A stretch of DNA of 64,000 bases from Megaleporinus macrocephalus (GCA_021613375.1 CM038714.1:42791123-42855122); one strand, 5' to 3'; counted from the stretch's first letter, positions 47,500 through 60,723 are shown. The notes: generated by a model not told the origin, from the sequence alone. A program made the numbers and translations.

Positions 47500-48240
47500 C
47501 AGTAACAGTAGAGCAATCACCTCAATAATCACCTCCCTAAGCATTCAGAAGAAGTGAAACAGTGAAGGTCATTGAAAAAGGTAAAGGAGAAAGCAAAAGA
47601 CTGGAGATGAGCGTTCAGAGGCCGCGGAAGCTCATCCTCTTCTCGGTTGCAAGTGCGCCATAATGATGTGTGAGTGTTAGTGTGAGCTGTTTTTTCCCAC
47701 AATTCCCTGCAGCATGACACAAACACTGGCACAGGAAGGAAGTTGAAGTGAAGACACCAATACTCAACACACACACACACACCCTTGCTTGTTCAAAAGC
47801 CCTTATCACACCCAGGCAGCCCCCCTAATGGCGTTCTTACTGAGTAAATGTCATTACGCACACACACACACACACACACACAAACGCACACACACACACA
47901 CACACTTGTGCTTGCTTCATATTGTTAATCACTGCCAGAAGATGAAGCACTTTCACCAGCCATGTGACAGAGAATGGTTGAAAGCCCATGACACAGCGCT
48001 TACGCCTAAAAATATAGCGCTAAAAGTACTAGCTAGCATCATGAACCGCGGCTGGTAATGATTTCATTACGTCCATAACAGGCCTCATTTCGCCACGCTG
48101 TCTTTTTGCCCACTTTCAAAGAAAGAATAATAGACTGATCTCTTTTGCTGATACAGGGCATCCAAACCACCAGACTAATCAGCGCATGCAGCTAATAGAG
48201 CAGGCTGGAAATACAGGAAAGACAAAACACATCAACACTC
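47500..48240. other. Repeat-poor block with (CA)n arrays, candidate conserved non-coding DNA
   Basis: (CA)n at 47768-47782 and 47858-47905. The sequence 47940-48225 (GCCCATGACACAGCGCTTAC; GGTAATGATTTCATTACGTC) is free of recognised repeats. Confidence 0.35.
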
Positions 48241-48379
48241 GCACCCTGGAACATATTTTGAGGAGAACATGTTTTTTGATAAGCACTGTTGTTAATAGCA
48301 GGCTTTTTCTTTACTACAGGTAGACTCTGTAGGCCTGTTAAGAATTATGATGTGAAGAAACACTGTTCAGGTTAAAGTT

Positions 48380-48986
48380 TACAAGCTGGTAATAGTATTA
48401 TTATATCATGTTAGTATATTACTGAGGTATATACTGAGGTAACAATTAGTTTTTTTTCTATTAATTAAGTGTCGATTTGCTATTAATGAATAATAAATCT
48501 GTAATTAAAGTCAGTAAAATTTGTAAAAATTGTAAAACAAGTTGTACCAACCTAAACATGACGTGCTTACTTAATTTTTATAATAAATAATATATATGGA
48601 TAATAAATGAGTAATTCTAGTGGTAACATATACGCAATAAAATGATCAGATATGTACAGTAAATTAAAGATTTTATAAATGTTTATACATTTGTAAATAA
48701 GTTCTAGAATTTCTACTTTTACTAATTGCAGTGGAAACAATAAAACAATCACCAATTCATAGTAACATGTTGCACCTTGGTACTTAAATAAGTGCATCAT
48801 TGCATAATTTCTAATTATTAATATTTGAAAAGTTAAAAATAAACATAGCGTTAGAAAGTAATAAAACGGTATATGAAGGTAAATAATGGCAATTAGTAGA
48901 ACTTAACTAAAAAAACTGGGATTTATTATTGTTCAATGTAAATGTAACTAGTTGATAATAAAACAGAAAAATAATGGTAACAACCC

Positions 48987-49036
<50 letters not shown>

Positions 49037-49250
49037 GTAATAATAATATATTTTTGGTTGATACAAAATGTTACTATTGCAGTGAAATTGAGTAATTAAG
49101 TAATACTGAACAATAAGTTATTGCAGCCCGTTATAATTAATTATATACCATTTCAAATATAATTATAATTAACAAACTATTATATATAACATATTCCTTT
49201 TAATTATTATATGGTTTTAAAATATAAAATTAAATTAGTCATTATATGCT
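48380..49250. other. Very AT-rich block with (AAT)n
   Basis: A+T dominates over about 870 bp, with an (AAT)n array at 48988-49046. No gene seen. Confidence 0.7.
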
Positions 49251-49853
49251 TTATTAGAGTTTTATGAAGGGACTTTTCATCCTCACTAACATGTTGTTTA
49301 TAAACCATGTTGATAAGTGCACCTTTGTCCTGTACTTTGAGCTCCACCTTTACAAATTATTGGACTGTTTTAAAAAGTTTAGAAACATCACAACCAAATA
49401 GTTTCTGAGCCCAAAAATTCTTATGGTTGACCCTAGACATTCTCCTTATGGTATCACACATGAACCTGCCAGACTAACTCACATAAAGCTATTACATGAA
49501 GTGGTTACGAGTACACTTCCCAATGTTTGAGATATTGCGAGTATTTTGTTTTACATTTGTTTTTTTTTTTAGATTTATCGATGCTTTTGTTACAAGCAGG
49601 ACATTATAAAACGAACTGTCCTCAAATAAAATATTTTCAGAGCTGTCCACTGTTTTCCACGATCAACATTGTACATTAAATCTCAGAAGACGTGTGTTGG
49701 TCCACTGGTTGTTTTGGATGGTAAGTAAAACGGTTATATTCCTGCAGACATTATGATGGCTGGTTCTTATCACCACCACTGTAAAGTAAGATTACCTTCA
49801 CACCGCAGATAAACGAAGCCAAAATCTGATCTTTTTCTTCTTGTGTGTCACAG
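49251..49853. other. No gene recognised
   Basis: Ends with the polypyrimidine tract that precedes the exon-like segment at 49854. Confidence 0.3.
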
Positions 49854-49987
49854 ACGTGTTATCTCTGTGGCTGTGTAAGCAGCTTGAGCAAGCTTGAATG
49901 CAAACTGGGTTGTAAGCCCAGCTATCAGTCACGAGGACTTCATGATTGTTGCTGTGATGCTGGTGAAGATGAAACTAACACCTTCAG
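49854..49987 (+). other. Cysteine-rich exon-like open segment, product not recognised
   Basis: TCTTTTTCTTCTTGTGTGTC followed by ACAG is a good acceptor. The frame then reads TCYLCGCVSSL, LECKLGCKPSYQSRG and CCCDAGEDETNTF before CTTCAG|GTGTGG, a moderate donor. It has 8 cysteines in 44 codons (phase 0 in, phase 2 out). No family recognised. High Cys can arise from TGT/TGC-rich sequence by chance. Confidence 0.2.
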
Positions 49988-50350
49988 GTGTGGCCCGGCA
50001 TCTGTTACCAGTCATGATTTTTTACCTCTGGATGAAAGTGCCACATAAAATATTATAAACAGCTTAACACTATAATCAGATTTGCTGAGAAAATTAGATT
50101 TGGGCCACTTTTACCAGCTTTATGACCATAGCCTAAATGACTTTGTTTACTGTGACTGACCAGTGCAGAACCTTTAACTGGTTTATCATGAGGTACAATC
50201 TCCAGGTATAGACTATTTTGGGTGACATAAATTACACCGACATGGCAAACAAGTTCTATGCATTAAATGGGTATGCTACAGTCAATCCCGTCAAGTACTG
50301 TGTACTCATCCCGGGCAAAATCATGAATAACCACCCTTGAAAAACCAGCA
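49988..50350. other. No gene recognised
   Basis: Ends in the CCAGCACTGACCAG host repeat into which the hAT MITE inserted. Confidence 0.3.
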
Positions 50351-50358
50351 CTGACCAG

Positions 50359-50737
50359 TAGGGGTGTGAGAAAATGTCGAAAATATCGAGTATCGGGATA
50401 TTATGTTTAGTGATACTGTATCGATTCTCAAAAACACAGTATCAATACACAGATTTCTGGCAGACAGTGAATCATTGTGTGTTATGTTTAAACCTCTGAC
50501 CACTAGATGGCAGTGTTGTAATCCTTTTTTAGCTCCACTCCAACATTAACAAGCAGCACAAGGGCGCAATGCTATGGTAAGCATTGGTAAACCTATTCAT
50601 ATAGTGGTGTGTTTTAATAGTAGTATTTGAAAAATCGCAATATATCACTTTGCTTGCAATATCATGATATATTGAATCGTCACCGCTGTATCACAATATG
50701 TATTGTACCACCATGTTCTTGCGAATACACTGCCCTA
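50359..50737 (+). mobile_element. hAT-type MITE with 8-bp target-site duplication
   Basis: Ends TAGGGGTGTG and CACTGCCCTA are flanked by CTGACCAG on both sides (50351-50358 and 50738-50745). The 379-bp element has no coding capacity and carries ATATCG/CGATA-rich ends. The 8-bp duplication and TAGGG..CCCTA ends fit the hAT superfamily. Confidence 0.9.
50500..50513 (+). promoter_or_regulatory. CTCF-like motif within the hAT MITE
   Basis: CCACTAGATGGCAG, identical to 44834-44847. Confidence 0.45.
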
Positions 50738-50870
50738 CTGACCAGTATAGCTGGTCACCAGCAAAACCAGCATATATTGCATCTTGGAAGCTGGTATGCT
50801 GATCCACCCATACAACCATGTAGGATGACTAACTATACCAGTACTAAACCCATCGTTATTAAACAGATAC
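50738..50870. repeat. Degenerate CCAGCTGGT-type repeat
   Basis: ACCAGTATAGCTGGTCACCA, GCAAAACCAGCATA and GAAGCTGGTATGCTG. It continues leftwards at 50330-50358, so the hAT MITE interrupted it. Confidence 0.55.
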
Positions 50871-52379
<1,509 letters not shown>

Positions 52380-52740
52380 CTGTTTTTTGAACCGGTTCTG
52401 TTGAGATTTCTTAGAACATTGGTACTATCAAGGGAACCAGCCTGTGTTTGCACCAGTTTTTAGTGGAACCAAAGGATTCCAATAACAAAAAAACAAAAGA
52501 TACGTCATCAATGGAGGGTACAACGGTAATAAACAGTAGTAATAAGATGGTAGACAACGACAAGTGTCTTCACGCTTCATGCTAAAGAACCTGTCATTCT
52601 TTGATTTAAGCTGGGAACAAACTATTTGTGTTCCAAACCTATTTATTTCTGATGAACCTGCACTGAACAGTTCAAAGTTTGGTGCTTAATTCAGAACAGT
52701 ACCCATTCCATGTTGGTCATGGCTAATAGGGGGACATATA
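52380..52740. mobile_element. Probable MITE with GAACCGGTTC end
   Basis: TTGAACCGGTTCTGTTGAGA at the left and AACAGTACCCATTCC at the right recall a common teleost GAACC-ended MITE. Borders uncertain. Confidence 0.4.
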
Positions 52741-53159
52741 CAGGAGGATAGTACGTTTTAGAACACACTCAGGATGGTACACGTTCTCACATATTCTCAC
52801 ACTGCCAAAGCAGTCAGTTTACAAAATTAACCAATCCCACACCTGGTACTGGTAGAAGATCCACATGCACAGTGCACTGCACCAGAGTTCACTGGAAGTG
52901 ATTCCCAGACCACTGATTCCAGGAGGACCAGAATTTGGTTCTCTGGACAGCTTAAACACAGCTTTTACACTTGCCAAGTCATACCAAAGTTGCAGAGCAA
53001 GCTGTCCTGGGTCCAGAAGATGGTAGACTCAGAGTGGTATGCACATCTCTTTTGACACAAAATGTGCAAAATGGCAACTTTATTGAGGTAATGAGATTTC
53101 TACGTAGAACTATATAAACTGTCATACAATTGGAAAAGAACGCAAAGAGTAAGTTGAGT
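52741..53159. other. No gene recognised
   Basis: CAGACCACTGATTCCAGGAG at 52907-52926 may be another piece of the CTGGTCCTGGA repeat family. Confidence 0.3.
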
Positions 53160-53400
53160 ATACATATGCCACAGTCTTCCTGTTTTGTCCCTGTCAGTTA
53201 TTGTTTATGTGGTCTTGTCAATGCCATGTGGTTCTGTTTATGTTTACCATGTGCCCTCTTGTCTCGGCCCTCCACCTGTTCTCCCAGTTGCCAGGTGTCT
53301 CTTGTTTGATGTCTTCATTTAAACCCTTTGTTTTGCCCTGGGTAGGTCCGTTATTGTTTGTCTATGTGTGTGTCTCCGTGTGGCAAGAGAAAGATGAAAT
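53160..53400 (+). repeat. Dispersed element related to 12783-14001
   Basis: GTTTTGTCCCTGTCAGTTAT, CATGTGCCCTCTTGTCTCGG and CACCTGTTCTCCCAG..CCAGGTGTCTC match the family. Confidence 0.55.
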
Positions 53401-55402
53401 GATAAAATTTAAACAATGCAACAATAATAATTATTATTAAAAAAACATTTTTATACAAACGTATCAAACAAATGCTAATGCAATCACTTTGTACCTGATT
53501 GACTTAATACAATGGTAATTGTGGCAGATGCAACAGTTTGGACTTCCTCCAGCATCAGTTCTTAGTTCCCAATTGGCAGATATCACAGCTTGAAAATGCT
53601 TTTTGTAACCAGTCTTACTAGTAGAATCGCTCATCACCACATCTGGACCAGTTAAACCTTCCTATATATCCTATAATTCCTACAATTACCAGCAAACGAG
53701 CAGTTTAGAGACTTTACAGCTGAAAGGTCCAGGTGTTTGCACATGCCACACTTACTATTTCTTTTCTTTTTTCATGGTTAGCATTAACTCTTAACCATAA
53801 ACAACTGCATAACATTCCTTTTTTTCCCCGATACCAATTCCGATTTCCATCAAGGTCCAGAGTAAAGGTAGCATTACGACTTCCAGACACAAAGAAACAA
53901 GTTTAAGAAGTTCACACAGGAGTTGTTAGAGAACTGACTCATTACAAATAAGCCAAAAAGTTTGAGAGCTTAATTAAAATTTCTGAAACCATGTGAATGC
54001 ATCACAGTCATTTCTCTGTGACCTGCTGTGTCCCATACATTGATGTCCAGCAAAGAGATTTCTGCCACGTCTTAAAGGCCCACATCCTACACTTTCCATC
54101 GCTGAGGTCCACTTTTGACCTGTGTGATTTTGTGCTATACACTTTCAGAAGACCGTTTTCTAATGACTCTTCACGCTTTAGAAAACAACCGTTTGTTTTT
54201 GTTACTGTGACATATTTAGTTGACCTCTGCTCTAACTGACCCCCTCACAAGTCAATGATGCAAACCGTATTCAGAAAAGGACAGAAAATCCTCATGCTAG
54301 CCACTGCTTTCAGGTCCTTTGCAATGATCCATTTACTTCCTGACAGCCAGGAACTGCACAGCATTTAACCTTTTAATCTTGCATTCTGAAGCTGTGTGCA
54401 CGCTCGCTCTGGAACTACCGCAGTGCATCCAACAAAAGGCAGCATGAAGCTATTTTATATGGCGACAAAAAATATGATAAATACAATAACCCATTCCACA
54501 TGCTGTTCCATTTTACTATGGTCAACATGGACATGCATGCTGGGAGCAGGATTTAACGAGTCAATAGGCAGCTTAACTAATGTAGGCTCAGTGAATGGAC
54601 GTTTTCATGGTTGTGACATCATGAACAGTAAATAAAATTTTTGCACCGTCCAATAACACATATGTCATTTGCTGCATTTGTTGCTTTGTTGTTTATTTAT
54701 TTATATATTTATTGGTTATAATTTGCATTGCTCTGTTGTACCTGGCTTCAAGCACATCTTCTGATTTTTTGTGCCCGGGACTGTGCAGCACTGTTCAGGT
54801 TGTTGAAAAAGGCAACTCTGGGAACCAGTGGGTTTTTAAAAAATTAAAAATAAAACTGTTTGTCTGTTGTGAGAATATGCCTGTTTGCCTTCCACTGCAA
54901 TGTCAAAATATTCTTTCAAGCAGTTTTTTTCTAGATTAAGGATCCCCTTCTGATGATGTGGGAGGAAAGCCTACAACTGCTTTTGGGTAGACTTGAGGGT
55001 AAGTTGTTTGAAACACAGCTGGTTATTGCTGAACAGCTAACAGCCAACTTCTAGGAAGTTGAATATCACGCCTGTGTTTATTAGTCTCTTCATTAGTGGC
55101 TTGGCTAAGGATCAGGAGACCCATTGGGAAACAGGATTTGTCATCACCGTAGAAGCTGTATGATGTTTTTTTCAAATGTATTTTGGTTACTGTAATAAAA
55201 AAGCACTGGTAACCAGCAAAACAGATAATAATATCCTTTTAAACTAATGTGGTTGAGGAAAGCAAAGCTGTGCCATTTATTCCTACATGGCAAACAACAA
55301 ATTAAATACCAGTTTTAGGCCAGAACGCAGCTTTGAGAACTTGTGTTTGGCTCAACACACTGGCTCATCCTCACACCAACCACAGCTAGCTCAATCACTA
55401 TG
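53401..55402. other. No gene recognised
   Basis: AT-rich. Frames at 53997-54239, 54396-54635 and 54712-54939 are unrecognised and lack splice context. AATAATTATTATT short repeat near 53424-53438. Confidence 0.35.
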
Positions 55403-55573
55403 AATGTCTTAAGCTCTACCAATGTCTTAAGCACTACCAACATCTTTAGCTCTACCAACGTCATAAGCACTACCAACATCTTTAGCTCTACCAACGTCTT
55501 AAGCACAACCAACGTCTTAAGCTCTACCAATGTTTTAAGCTCTACCAACGTCTTAAGCTCTACCAACGTCTTG
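55403..55573 (+). repeat. 18-bp minisatellite, about 9.5 copies
   Basis: Unit AATGTCTTAAGCTCTACC with variants AACGTCATAAGCACTACC and AACATCTTTAGCTCTACC. Because 18 is a multiple of three, both strands stay open (STNVLS on plus, VELKTL on minus). Confidence 0.95.
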
Positions 55574-56229
55574 CAATTCCTGATTTAGTGTCATAATTTT
55601 TTGTTATTTCTTTTGTTTTGACTTTTGCTCATGTTTTCACTTTTCCGTTTTTTACTCATTAAAACTACCTCCTTATTCTTGCAATGCAAAATGAGACATT
55701 CCTGGACCTCTTAAATCTTTAAACCAGCACTATGTGCTGATATGACTGTTGTGCACTTGAAGGGGAGTCCGATTTGACCAGGGGCTCAGAATTCAGCACT
55801 GGCAAAGACAAGAATAGACAAGAACCATGTTGACATATAAAATTAATAGAAGAACATTAACGGATTTCATTACTGGAGGCTGCAAAGATTCAAGGCTTCT
55901 TTCATGAAGCTGACAAAGATTGAACAATTCCATGCTGGAATACCGAGCCAGCATCTTATAGCGAGCTGAAGACACATAGTTGCTGTTAGTGACTTGGTTT
56001 TGCTGTAAAGCATTACAAAGTTCTCATGAGAGTTGACGTGACCACTCCTCCAATGTTACATAACACTGTAGCTGGTGTCCTACGCAGGAAGAACCAAAGA
56101 CAGAGAGGCCATTGTCTCTATCATATGTCCGTGTCCCATCAAAATGATTCTGAAGCTGTTATTTTCAGGGACAATTGGTGCATAATGTTGGTTCAGATGT
56201 TGCATCTAAATGTTTGTTCTTGTGATATT
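55574..56229. other. No gene recognised
   Basis: T-rich after the minisatellite. No exon seen. Confidence 0.3.
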
Positions 56230-56690
56230 AACAGTGTTTGGAAGTTCTATAACTATAACTAATCAAGCTGGCCATATTAAACAAAATAAATACATGGATA
56301 GTTTTTCAAAGATGAATAGTTTTTCAAAGACGTTTGCTGGGCCATTTTTCCAAAGTTCAGTCTTAAAAGTTGGTTGTGTTTTCTGCTTCTCAAGATCCAA
56401 GCAGTTCCAAACATGTTCAGTGATGTTGAGGTCTGGCCTGTGGCATGGTCAGCCTATTCCTTTGAGAATTCCTCCAGCAGCTTCTTTCTTTGAATAGCAA
56501 ATAATCTTTTTTCAGTAACAGCTTCATGACAGCTACATATCCTTTCCGAACCATAGGGCTGGGTTGTCTTCTCGGAGTGGAAGGATGGACACAAGGACCT
56601 GTACATTTCTTCACATCTGAAGCCAAAGTGGAGCCCAAGTTTCTACTGTTGTTCAAAGTACTGTTTATCTGATGGGGCACCTAGGTGGTA
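56230..56690 (-). pseudogene. Tc1-like transposase relic
   Basis: On the minus strand near 56450-56405 the sequence reads RPDLNITEHVWN, the WPxxSPDLNPIEHLW-type motif that carries the last catalytic residue of Tc1 transposases. Downstream it reads LEKQKTQPTFKTELW and then NGPANVFEKL, the usual C-terminal continuation. Upstream sequence to 56690 is in other frames and damaged. Terminal repeats were not found. Confidence 0.7.
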
Positions 56691-56729
56691 TCAGGTCTTT
56701 CACATTTGCCAAAGTCCCATTTCCTTTGT

Positions 56730-57200
56730 ATCTATAAATCAAATGCGGTCCGCTGACAGGCCCGCAAGAATACATATTTGGTGGCCTGTCGATACCTCGC
56801 AATTTCTCCTTTCATCTGACGGGGGCAGCAGTACATACATGTATAGTACGTTTCAGCGCTGTGTTAGCAATCAAAGTTATCTAAACTTAAGAACCATTAT
56901 TTATCTGACTGGGCTCCTAAATTTGAGGAATGGCATGCAGTGACGCCTACATCAAAAAAGGGTAAAGTCGACAGTGAGAACCGGCGATTACAAGAGAGAT
57001 GGATAGAGACGCTTCAAATGCGTGTCTCATATACCAAGAGACTGTTGCGGTAACGAAGGAATTAAATATCAAAAGACATTATGAAACAATACATGGACAT
57101 TATAGTAAATACTCAGGAGACAAGAGGACGGAGAAACCACAGGAGAACCTGACCAGAGCAAGTTATGGGATGGCTATGCAAATTGCTAAGCAGTGACACT
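56730..57200 (+). pseudogene. hAT transposase N-terminus relic (BED-type zinc finger)
   Basis: 56955 onward reads KKGKVDSENRRLQERWIE, typical of the start of GTF2IRD2/ZBED-like hAT transposases. After a frame change, 56999-57196 reads CLIYQETVAVTKELNIKRHY, then ETIHGHYSKYSGDKRTEK. The finger normally has C-x2-C and H-x4-H. Here the second Cys is Tyr while both His remain. The remainder of the transposase is absent, replaced at about 57205 by another dispersed repeat. GC-rich sequence at 56740-56830 resembles the usual 5' part of such elements. Confidence 0.75.
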
Positions 57201-57204
57201 GAGA

Positions 57205-57300
57205 TGTTTAAAACCTCCAGCAGCACTGCTGTGTCTGATCCACTCACACCAGCACAAAACACACTAATGCACCACCACATCAGTCACTGCAGAGATAAAG
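57205..57300 (+). repeat. Fragment of the 20978-21305 repeat family
   Basis: TCCAGCAGCACTGCTGTGTC, TGATCCACTCACACCAGCAC and CACCACATCAGTCACTGCAG. Confidence 0.75.
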
Positions 57301-57699
57301 GTTTTTCAGGCCATAATAGGTTATGTAACCTAAAAAATATAAGATATTGAGTTATTGAGTTCCATAAGTTTGGTAATACATAGCGACAGAGTGATATACA
57401 GTCTACATGCGAAAAACATCATTAGTTAAATCATTATTCATTATTTTCTAAAGAGAGACCACCCTTAGGTCCATTCTGGCCCCCTTTAAAAAGTTTGGGC
57501 ATCTCATTTTATACATATTTTTTCAAAAACATCTACTGAAAGATGAACTGATGGCCCTTTAGACTTGAATACTAACATCTCAATATATGAAGGGTGGTCA
57601 TTTTTAAGGAAAACAGATTTTACAGCTAGTTCAACACCCCCTGTTCTTTTCCTCGATCCATCCATCCATCCATCCCTGGTATGATTTGCCAGTACTGAG
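57301..57699. other. No gene recognised; short (CCAT)n
   Basis: (CCAT)n at 57657-57675. Otherwise AT-rich. Confidence 0.35.
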
Positions 57700-58400
57700 A
57701 GACACTCATCTGGCACACTTCCCTCCACATTCATCCTCCTTTCCCACTGCCCTTACTCCTCTTCCTCTCTGTTTGGTTTTCCTTGTCGGAGGAGCCTTTC
57801 TTTAGTCTGATTTGACGGGAGTGGCTTGGCGTTCGGCACCGTTCGACAAAAGTCCTGCTGCTTTTAACCTTTTAAACAAGCAGAAAACAGCTCGATTGAC
57901 GAGGCTCATTCATATTGAATGAGACCGGTGCGCTCTCTCCCTCTCTCGGTGCTTCTTTCAAGCTGAAAACCCCCTGTTGCTTCCCCCTCCGCAGCATACA
58001 CACACACACAAACACACACACACACACACACAAGCATCGGACTGCATCTTTAGCTAACTCACTTTTGCCTGATGCTGAGCAGCACTGTCAGGCTTAATTG
58101 CGGTGTATTACGCCGCCGCGACAGTGGCAACAATGTGAGGAATAGAAATAGATCCACTCTGGGCTTTCACTTTGCAGATGCCTACAATTTCAGCCTCTGC
58201 TAATGATAGTTTGTTTTTTTCCCCTCTCTCCGTCGTTCGCCGGGCTGTTTGACACGCAGTGATTATGATGGTTTGATGAGGGCCCTGGCACTCGCTGGCG
58301 GTTTCGCTGGCATTGCCCTCGTGCTGCTCTCAAAGAGCGTCTTGGCTCCCTTCTCGTTCTCTGGTTGAGACGCTCCGCTTCGCTCATGTGAATCCAGTCC
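57700..58400. other. Repeat-poor block, candidate conserved non-coding DNA
   Basis: Mixed composition with CpGs (GTATTACGCCGCCGCGACAG; GTCGTTCGCCGGGCTG). No recognised repeat except a (CA)n at 57998-58032. Confidence 0.35.
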
Positions 58401-58419
58401 AGCATGCTTTTATCTCTCC

Positions 58420-59185
58420 CATGCTCTCTTTTTCTCATGTTCTTTCTTCTCTCTCTCTCTCTCTCACTCTATTTTATATAGTCTCTCTTCCTACCTCTCC
58501 TTTTGCTGGTTTCTCTGTCTTTCTTCCCCTTCTTTATTTCAAATGGTCTTTCTCTCTTTCTCTTTCTTTTCGTTTCTCTCTCTCTCTTTCTCTCTCTTCA
58601 GATTTCATTTCATATGCTCTCTTTTCTTTCTTGATTTGTTGATCTTTCTCACTTCGTTTTTTCTCTGTCAATTATAGTCACTCTCATTTCTTGCTTCTTT
58701 TTCTTTTTTTTCCTGTCTTCATCTAGGGTTCTGGGTTGCACCAGAAGGGGTGTTTTTATTGTTGCAAGCTTGATATTGTGACTACAGTAGAACCCTTTAC
58801 TGTGATATAGGACCTTTTATGAAAAATATATATTTTTCCACAATGCAAATAATCACTGAATCATGCAGAGCGTTCTATAGACCACCAGTGTCTTTGCTCA
58901 GAAAAGCTTTGAGGAACCAAATTTTAATGCCTGAACTCACTCCAGTCTGAACTAGTTTTGCTCTTCTTTCTCTCCATTATTTCATTTTTTCTCTCCATTC
59001 ATCTCTACATGATCTCTGTCATGTCTCTTTTTTCTTGTCCGACCTCCACAAAAACCCCGAAATCTTCAAATTTTATGTTCTCTCTACCTCCTCTCTGTGT
59101 CTTGGTTTCTCTCTCCTTCCTTCCCTTGTCTCTCTCTTTTCATATTGTAATATGGTTTCTCCCCTTTCCCTCTATCTGTTGATTT

Positions 59186-59220
<35 letters not shown>

Positions 59221-59650
59221 ATTATATTTCTACGGGTACTTATATATATATATATATATAGGTTTATTTGTTGGATCATATGTCTTCCCACAGTGTTACT
59301 ACAGCATCATCACAATAACAATCAGGAAAAAAAGAAAAAAATATATTTCTCATTTCCTCTCTATCTCCTCCCTTCCTTTATGTTTTCTCAACATCTCCTC
59401 TCTCTGTTTGTCAGCTTTACTTTCTCTCTAATTCATTCTTTTTCTTCTCTCTCTTTCTTTCTCTGTGCTCTCTGGCTTCTCTAGCCTGACCTCTTAATTG
59501 TTCCTCTCCCTTTTAGTTGATTCTCTCTCTATAAGCTCCCTTGTTTTTTCTCTGTCCTTCTTTCTTTGTACTTTGTCAATTTCTCTCTCTATGGCATGTT
59601 ATTCTCTCTATCCCTCTCTCTCATATTCTCTCTGCTTTGTCCACATCCTC
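58420..59650 (+). repeat. Pyrimidine-rich low-complexity region
   Basis: Long TCTC/TTTC-rich stretches at 58420-58735 and 58945-59650, with a normal-composition gap between. Includes (CTTT)n at 59187-59220 and (TA)n at 59240-59261. Frames here encode S/L/F-rich low-complexity sequence. Confidence 0.9.
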
Positions 59651-59680
59651 ATAAGTCTCTTATAACTAAAAGAGTTTTAC

Positions 59681-60104
59681 GGAACGGTTCCATTTTTCAG
59701 ACTAACTCTGCCCCCCCCTGTTGCTGTGAAGCGTAAACAGACAGTTAATCAGACAGTAATAAAAGAACCATTAGCACTAAATCATACTGAAGCAAAGGGG
59801 TGTCTACTGGTTTGAGCCTCAGACTCGCTGTTTGTATGGGCTGTTTTATCAGTCCAATGAAACACAAAGCTAAAGGGACAATGTTTGCTAATTGCTAGTA
59901 GCAGTCGGCTTTGCACATCATGACAAAAACAAGCCTTTGTAACCAAATTATAGTCACTGGATTGAAAAGAAAGTCTGTAAAGTTCATCCAATAACAAATC
60001 TTTAGCTGCCAGTAAACAACTTATCACTGGCGTTTGAACAGAATTAACTTTTTCTATTGCAATTTTTGACATAAGTTGAAAAAGACTGCTGCTGTGTACA
60101 TTGT
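59681..60104. other. No gene recognised
   Basis: A minus-strand frame of 111 codons (59782-60117) has no recognisable domain. Confidence 0.35.
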
Positions 60105-60231
60105 GTGTAAGGGTCATGATGAATGGAACAAAGTTACTGGTCTACTTTTAATTAAGTCTGGTTACAATGACTTACATTAAAAGTGAAGTAGATTTGTTCC
60201 TTCTCCTGTAAATTTATCATTTTTAAGTTTT
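60105..60231. repeat. Dispersed repeat, relative of 20638-20812
   Basis: GGTCATGATGAATGGAACAA, GACTTACATTAAAAGTGAAG and CTCCTGTAAATTTATCATTT. Confidence 0.5.
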
Positions 60232-60505
60232 TGTCCCGTTGACATAGTGGTATAGTCCTAGTTCGATTCCCCATCCGGGCCATTCTGTATGGAGTGTGCA
60301 TGTTCTCCACGGGCTTGAGTGGGTTTCCTCCCACAGTCCAAACACATGCATGATAGGTTGATTGGTCACTCTTAATTGCCCATAGGTGTGAGTATGTGAG
60401 GCCATGCGATGAACTGGCGACCTGTCCATGGTGTACCCCACCTTCGTCCAATGACGGCTCCAGCACTCAATACCCCCGACTAGTGGGTTGAAGCAAAAGA
60501 TAATG
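60232..60505 (+). mobile_element. SINE
   Basis: GACATAGTGGTATAGTCCTA and GTTCGATTCCCCATCCGGGC head, then GTGGGTTTCCTCCCACAGTC and GCGATGAACTGGCGACCTGT. Tail AAGCAAAAGATAATG. Confidence 0.85.
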
Positions 60506-60723
60506 TGCTTGAGTGGGTTTCCTCTGGGTACTCTGGTTTTCCTTCCATGGTCCAAATACATACACATTAGCTTGATCGGTCACTCTAAATTGCCTATAGG
60601 TGTGATTATATGAGTGTGTGTTGGCCATGCGATGGACTGGCCACCTGTCCAATGACACTGGGATTGGCCCCAGCCCCCCGCCCCACATTCCTCCGACTTG
60701 AAGCAAAAGATAATGGATGGAGG
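60506..60723 (+). mobile_element. Second SINE copy, headless, in tandem
   Basis: Starts inside the body at TGCTTGAGTGGGTTTCCTCT and runs through CACTCTAAATTGCCTATAGG and GCGATGGACTGGCCACCTGT to AAGCAAAAGATAATGGATGG. Confidence 0.85.

Noticed and set aside
59035..59484. 149-codon S/L/F-rich open frame
   Set aside because: It lies in the polypyrimidine region, where TCT/CTT/TTC codons keep frames open by composition alone.
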